Both the position numbers and the translations under genes were made by a program. A DNA stretch of 64,000 bases from Dipteronia dyeriana (lineage: Eukaryota; Streptophyta; Magnoliopsida; Sapindales; Sapindaceae). Below the pieces are notes generated by a model. That model made no database searches and was not told where the DNA came from. It saw only the letters and a list, made by a program, of their open reading frames with translations. Shown piece after piece: positions 59,012 through 64,000 of this stretch. Location of the stretch: positions 82,155,652 through 82,219,651 of the forward strand of contig CM065299.1 in assembly GCA_032871835.1 (NCBI GenBank), written 5' to 3'. How positions within the stretch are numbered: position 1 is the stretch's first letter; each line of letters opens with the position of its first letter.

Positions 59012-59612
59012 TGAGGCATGACTCATGAGGCCCGGCTACTAAGTAAGAGTTTTGGTCACAACACAAAAAAATATTATTTTTTATTATTACTATATATATT
59101 TTAAAACAAGACCACTACCTTCGGTTGTTACCCTTGAATGCTAATTCAGAACTAAATATCGCAGAATCTCAACTTACTGCACATAATCACGTGTCAATGT
59201 GCGTGTGTGTCTAGAATAGTTCGAAAAATTTCACAAGATGACTTAATGAACAAAAGGATTAGTCAATGATATCACAATGGAGAGTTTATAAATTTGAATA
59301 GTCAGAAGAGAGGAAAAAAAATGCATCAGAACTATAAAGATGCGTCTCAGAAGTATCTAAAAGACCTCCTTACTTGGCAATCTTTACAAAAAAAAAGGTC
59401 AGAAGTTAGTTTTTTTTTTTGAAAATCAAAAGTTATTTAATCAACTATCCCCTCCCCCCCAACCAGAATGAGACATTGTCCCCAATGTCTTTAGAAAGAG
59501 TTAAGGTTTAGAAGATTTCACCTGAACAACTTGAAAAACAACAAAATCCTGCAAAACAACAAAATAAATACAAAATAAAGGAAAAATAAAATACATAAAA
59601 ACCATGGGACAA
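59012..59612 (-). other. Non-coding part of the Ty3/gypsy element
   Basis: No gene. Around 59457-59492 the minus strand carries AAGACATTGGGGACAATGTC followed by a G-rich tract (TTGGGGGGG). This block is common just after pol in plant Athila/Tat-type elements. Confidence 0.6.
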
Positions 59613-60266
59613 TCACAAACTAAGATTCAGATCAATTCTGAGTTTCTTGTTCTCTTCATCAATGGACCAATCAATTTTGGAGGTTGAAGGATCTAGCTCA
59701 TAATTAAAAGCTTGTAACTGGTCAATCAGCTCATGAGGACTTGAAGCAGAGATAAAGATTTTTCGGATTGAAGGTGGAATGTAATAATTTTTCTGAGCAT
59801 GATCAAGAAATGAAAGCAAACCATTATAAAATTTATTAACATTCAACAAACCGATGGGTTTCTCATGGATGTGTAGTTGCACCCAGGATACCATTGTAAA
59901 GATTTATTCTAAGGTTCCAAAATCACCTGGCAAAGCTATAAACGCATCAGCATGATGTAACATAGCAGTCAATTTTTCAAGCATACCTGTAACATCTAGC
60001 TCTTCACTGTTTGTCTTTCTGATGATGTCTGTTGCGGCCATAGGTTTTGGGACAATACCCAGAACTTGACTACCTCCGTCTCGTGCAACTCGTGAAACAC
60101 ACCCCATTAATCCTAAGTTACCTCTTCCATACACTAGGTATATTTTTCGCTTAGTCAAAACCTTACCAAGATGAGTTGCAGCATCAACAAACTCTCTGTA
60201 TTTCCCATAATTGGTGCCAACAAACACACAAACGTCTGTGAATCGTTTAGTTAAAGGTGACGCCAT
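59613..60266 (-). pseudogene. Intronless LOG-like (lysine-decarboxylase-type) copy with one stop codon
   Basis: From ATG 60266 the frame runs 217 codons to a stop at 59613, broken once by TAA at codon 121 (59906-59904) where GAA (Glu) is expected after GDFGTLE. Family features: VCVFVGTNYGKYREFVDAA (Rossmann start), VYGRGNLGLMG for the usual VYGGGS-GLMG, HHADAFIALPGDFGTLE for the PGGxGTxxE active-site motif, and WVQLHIHEKPIGLLNVNKFY. LOG enzymes release active cytokinin from its riboside 5'-monophosphate. Here the second Gly of PGG is Asp and the usual MHQRK arginine region reads MLEKLTA, so canonical activity is doubtful. Host LOG genes have several introns. Lack of introns and the position inside an LTR element suggest capture from a spliced mRNA. 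Alternatively it belongs to a divergent LOG-like subfamily. Confidence 0.85.
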
Positions 60267-60704
60267 TAATGCACTCTCTGAAATTTTCTTTTGATTGTTT
60301 ATGAGTGCTTGAAGCAAAAAGGAAAACAAATGCTTGTATTTATAGATCCCGAAAAGGTGACACAATAATACACCTATATGTATAGGGCGACACATTTGTC
60401 AATGATATTAGATCCAAATGGTTCAAAAATCAAAAGTAAACAACAATAATTACAAAAGAAATTAATTGCGGAAGGAAAAAGATAATAAAAACAAAAGGAT
60501 TTTTACTGGTAGTTGTGATTGCGGCTCACATCTTCCTCTGATTTTACGTCCAGAAACGGGTTCAAAGCCCTATATGGGGTCGGAGATATGCTTCTCATCC
60601 AATTTTCTTATAAATTGGCAAACAGGGTCTTTTAAAGTCAGATTCTCAAGACTATATTGTGCATGTTCTTTTTGAAATTGCGGCTATAATCGGTCAACTG
60701 CCAT

Positions 60705-61124
60705 TTACACATATCTACTAGGATGTGCGTCAAGAGTCGTTAGGATATTATCCAATGACTCCCTACGCAAACCATGCCTAATGAATAAAATTTTATCTTC
60801 CCGATTATTAGACATCATTCCTAAATAATGACAACGTGTGTTGCAAGTTGTACGTGCACATTTGTGACAAGTAACCCCTAACTTCTTAGCTCTTCGTTTT
60901 TTTGCAAGGTTACTTCTTCCAAAACCATGCATGTAAGATATAAATGAATCAGCAGACTCACCTGTTAGACATACCTTAGCTTCGATCAATCAACGAATTT
61001 CAACAGAAATTTTATTTATCATCAGTAAGCCTAATCTTTCGGAACATGCTTTGTAAATCTTTTTTAGAGCATTTTGGGGCAACGATGGAAAATATTTTCG
61101 CAGGTTTGTGAAAATTTCATCCAT
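60705..61124 (-). pseudogene. Unrecognised Cys-rich coding fragment in the Ty3/gypsy element
   Basis: A 139-residue frame from ATG 61124 (MDEIFTNLRKYFPSLPQNAL) interrupted once by TGA at 60992-60990 (VEIR-stop-LIEAK). After it come a basic segment (NLAKKRRAKKLG) and a possible zinc site CHKCARTTCNTRC, then FIRHGLRRESLDNILTTLDA. I do not recognise the family. It lies between gag and the LOG-like copy, on the same strand. It could be another captured host gene or an element-specific protein. No introns are visible. Confidence 0.5.
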
Positions 61125-61439
61125 GCCTTGTTTTGGGGATCAGTTATTTGGAAAACTGAATTAAACCTACTTGAATTGTCACGGAGTATCGTTATCCGCC
61201 ACTTAACCGGGGTTATATAGCAAAACACACCAAACAAAAACTGAATCTAGAAATTAATCCTGTAAAAATTCAAAACGTAAAAGCGAACAAAAACAAAAAT
61301 AATAATTGCAAACACAAATAAAGTCAAAAACAAAAGATTTGTTTACTCACCTTTGTAATAAGGGTAAAAAAGGACGGCATAGTCTTTTTGAAAATCTGTA
61401 TTTTCTTAAAGTCTTTTTGTAATCAAGTTTTAGCTTTAT

Positions 61440-61821
61440 CTTTTAAGAAAAAAAGGGAAAAACTTAAGTCTGATTATATCCATGCTAACATTTGGGTCAG
61501 TACAAGTGTTACAGACTTCCTCAAACTCTCTAAGATGCAAATATGGGTTTTCAGATTCAAGACCGTGGAAATTGGGTAAGAGTTGAATGATCCCGTTTTA
61601 AAATTAAAGTGTGTTGCATTTGGTGGGAAAGCTATGCATGAAGGTGCTCCAGTACGTGTGAGATTCATGTAGTCTCTAAGAGTTCTAGGTGGATTTGGGT
61701 TAATATGTTGGTCAAAGTCAACATAAGGCGGATGGTTGTTGTGTTGAGATATGTTGTCAAGGTTGTCTAAAAGGTTTTCAGCTTGGTTTCTTGCTGGATG
61801 TCTAAGTGGGTTTTCAGCCAT
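61440..61821 (-). pseudogene. Ty3/gypsy gag remnant
   Basis: MAENPLRHPARNQAENLLDN, then PPRTLRDYMNLTRTGAPSCI and, after a one-base frameshift near 61580, QLLPNFHGLESENPYLHLRE with FEEVCNT. The FHGLESENPY-HL-EFE(E/D)VC block is the signature of plant Athila/Tat-type gag. The protein stops soon after and no capsid C-terminus or pol follows. Confidence 0.85.
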
Positions 61822-62340
61822 GTTGATGGTGAATGTGAGTGATTGTGATCTCCTAATTAATCTACCACTAGATGTTCGAGACTAACTTCTCTTACAAATT
61901 TAATGAGGGTTCATGAAGGTGAAATACACAAAAATAAAGAAAATAAAAGAAAAGTGATAAAAATAACAACATGAAAAATTCTAGGGGTGTAAATGCAAAT
62001 ATACATAAGTGTTAGGGCAAAAGTGTAAATAATTATAAATATAGGGGTTAAAGTGAAAATAGGAAAATTACAGGGATTTCTATGCAAAAATTGAAAATAA
62101 AATGACCTATATGCAAATATAAACTAGATCTAAGCTAAAATGCAAATAAAAAGTTGAAGGACTAAAATGCAAAAATGTGATTAATGATTACAAATGCTTT
62201 TTTTTTAAGTGGATGAAGTTTATGATTAAGATGAGTGATACAAAATTGAATACAAAATAAGAACAAAGAAGATAAAAAAAAATAGCAAAACTAAAATAAA
62301 ATTAAAAAGAAATTACTTTTACGAAGAAAATGCGAACTTA

Positions 62341-62366
62341 CCTCCCCGACAGCGACGTCAAAAACT
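62341..62366 (-). other. Primer-binding region of the Ty3/gypsy element
   Basis: In element sense, AGTTTTTGACGTCGCTGTCG followed by GGGAGG directly adjoins the LTR end. It resembles the common plant Ty3/gypsy leader TGGCGCCGTTGCCGGGGA, with several substitutions. Confidence 0.7.
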
Positions 62367-63535
62367 TGACACGTCCTAAAGAAGTGTTCCTACTCCCAAG
62401 TATAAGAGTGTCATAGTAATAATTTAACCGGTAAGACCGGGTCAAACCATAGGGAGGTTGTTTACTTGTCCTTGTAGAATTAATTATCTAGATTAATTAA
62501 TAAGCTTGTTAGAAAAATGTAAATCAATTAAAATTAAAACTGGGGTTAAGGGATCCAATGTTGGTAATTCAAATATGATCCAATAATTAATATTTAGTCT
62601 AGATTAATGAGAGAGTATTCCACTCCACTGACCACTCTCTGATAGATATGGGTAAAAGTACTCACTGTGTTAGACAACATCTGTCTGTCTACATTGAGTC
62701 AAAACTCCACAAAGATCACATGGGATAAACCACTCTCTGATAAATATGGGTAAGAGTACTCACTGTGCTAGACAATATATGTCTGTCTACAGTGAGTCAA
62801 AAACTCCACAAAGATCAGAGGGGAGAAACCACTATCTGATAAATATGGATAAGAGTATTCACTGTGCTAGACAATATCTGTCTTACTATATTGAGTCAAA
62901 AACTCCACAAAGATCAGAGGGGAGAAATCAAAAAAATAATAAACTTACAATAATTGGATCATATTTTCTATACCAACAGTATCACCTTTGGCCCCAGCTA
63001 TATAAAATTAGCCAGATATAATTTAACTAGAAAATAGCTATTTTATTTAAACTGAGAATTTGAGAACAAAAGAGAGAGAATTTCACAAATCTAATATCCT
63101 ATTTGGATTTAGAATATGTAAATTAGGGGGGAGAGGTCCCCTATTTATACAAAATACAGATGAAAATTGTCCATCGGATGAATTTAGAATGGAGCGTCCA
63201 GATTACGACACGTCATTAGTGAACAGTGACAATGAACAGTGAAAGTCAACTGTGAATAGTGAATAGTCAAAATTACAAAAATGCCCTTCGTGGCCTTCCT
63301 AAGGTTTTTGACGTTCTAAACTTGAAAACGATGTTTGTTTTGCCATTTGAATTCTCCATAATTCTGAATCGATCGAATTACCTCTGAAATACAACGAAAA
63401 ATACGCTGATTACTACACAACACATTTATTTAAGCGAGCGAACGAAATTATTTCTAAATTGGGGAATTAATCATATTGGAAGTGTAAAATGATGATATTA
63501 TCCCTTAGTAAACATACACTTTTCAGTGTTAATCA
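62367..63535 (-). repeat. 5' LTR (element sense)
   Basis: 1169 bp from TGATTAACACTG (63535) to GGACGTGTCA (62367) in element sense. Carries the ~100-bp repeat units (ctctctgataaatatgggtaag at 62732 and related copies at 62630 and 62830) and is longer at its distal end than the other LTR. Confidence 0.85.
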
Positions 63536-63924
63536 GTGGGCGTGGGCGTGGGCGTGGGCGTGGTCATTATCAAGGCTGGGAGGGTTATAATAAGAAATCT
63601 AAAAGGAACCACCAGAAGTGGAATAACAATGATGAAAAACAAGAAAAGGGGAAAGATTTTCAAAACAAATCCTCTAAAAATCATGACAATGCTTGTTTCC
63701 GATAAGGAGTAAAAGAGCATTGGTCGCGTACCTGTTGTACGCCTAAACACCTTGTGGAACTCTATCAAGCATCATTGAAGGCAAAAGGAAAAGAGGTGGA
63801 AACAAATTTCATTGATCATGATGAGCCGATTGACATAACTCACCTAGACGTTTCAGATTTATTTGAGGACCCAAATGGAAATATTGGCCATTTGATTGGA
63901 GATGGAAATGTTAATACCAATTAG
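63536..63924 (+). pseudogene. Copia gag, C-terminal part
   Basis: Resumes with an RGRGRGRGRG tract (GTGGGC repeats), then a basic Asn/Lys-rich linker. A zinc knuckle follows whose second Cys is lost to TAA (ACFR-stop-GVKEHWSRTC), then TPKHLVELYQASLKAKGKE and the acidic tail FIDHDEPIDITHLDVSD, stop at 63924. It is the continuation of 55970-56606. The copia interior continues beyond the window. Confidence 0.85.
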
Positions 63925-64000
63925 CATTTTTGGTATTATTTTCAATGTGTTTTTCATTAAGTTTTTGGTGTGTTACTAGTGCTTAATTGTCATTATGTTT

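Larger units (their letters stand above)
56607..63535 (-). mobile_element. Ty3/gypsy-type LTR retrotransposon carrying host-like coding DNA, nested in copia gag
   Basis: 6.9 kb, reverse orientation. In element sense: 5' LTR 63535-62367, primer-binding region 62366-62341, gag remnant 61821 to about 61440, Cys-rich fragment 61124-60705, LOG-like copy 60266-59613, conserved '3' GACATTGGGGACAATGTCTC' block (59492-59473), polypurine tract 57776-57765, 3' LTR 57764-56607. It sits between CGTGGG and GTGGGCGTGGG of the gag RG repeat. Because that target is itself GTGGGC-repetitive, the GTGGG flanks are weak evidence for a target duplication. No RT, protease or integrase is seen, so it is non-autonomous. 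Confidence 0.85.

Noticed and set aside
59904..60395. Start of the LOG-like protein at an upstream ATG (60395), giving 43 extra residues
   Set aside because: The extra residues (MCRPIHIGVLLCHLFGIYKYK) are not family-like; the ATG at 60266 (MASPLTKRF) fits LOG N-termini.

Overview
This is AT-rich nuclear DNA from a flowering plant, very probably a eudicot. The evidence is intron-bearing genes with GT-AG junctions, plant-type protein families (plant U1-C, an SDR with a mitochondrial-type leader, a plant BRCT protein, a LOG-like enzyme) and dense Mutator, hAT, copia and Ty3/gypsy elements. I cannot name the species from the sequence.

Four conventional gene loci stand out. A 9-exon mitochondrial carrier lies at 24444-28554 (minus). 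A 5-exon U1 snRNP protein C gene lies at 34258-36229 (plus). A tandem-BRCT nuclear protein lies at 37489-41831 (minus); its frame is broken in this copy and it carries scars of local rearrangement. A 3-exon short-chain dehydrogenase lies at 43407-44560 (plus). An intact tRNA-Pro(AGG) sits at 42243-42314 beside an inverted, deleted copy of itself.

The rest is mostly mobile DNA. 1-2.1 kb holds two copia-type LTR ends. 2.8-9.7 kb holds two hAT-like non-autonomous elements and one end of a reverse-oriented LTR element. 9.8-20.5 kb is the body of an old Mutator-like element: a mudrA transposase (minus) opposed to a DUF1985/Ulp1-protease gene (plus), flanked by satellite-like arrays. A 2.15-kb solo LTR has landed in the last intron of the protease gene, and the transposase carries several stops and frameshifts. 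A second LTR (20.7-22.2 kb), a SINE, a hAT MITE and a long-TIR Mutator-type MITE follow.

Two gene-capturing elements are the most interesting objects. From 45034 to 55106, a 10.07-kb Mutator-like element has related ends (16 of 20 terminal bases) and an exact 9-bp target duplication (ATTTGTAAC). It carries minus-strand fragments of three unrelated host genes: DNA primase small subunit, a plant extended-synaptotagmin/SMP protein and an RNase H-like protein. From 56607 to 63535, a reverse-oriented Ty3/gypsy element with a recognisable gag remnant has host-like coding DNA where pol should be. This includes an intronless LOG (cytokinin-activating enzyme-like) copy broken by one stop codon, and a Cys-rich fragment I do not recognise. 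This element sits inside the RG-repeat of the gag of an older copia element (55.4 kb to the window end) and itself contains a hAT-like element, so three insertion layers can be read in order.
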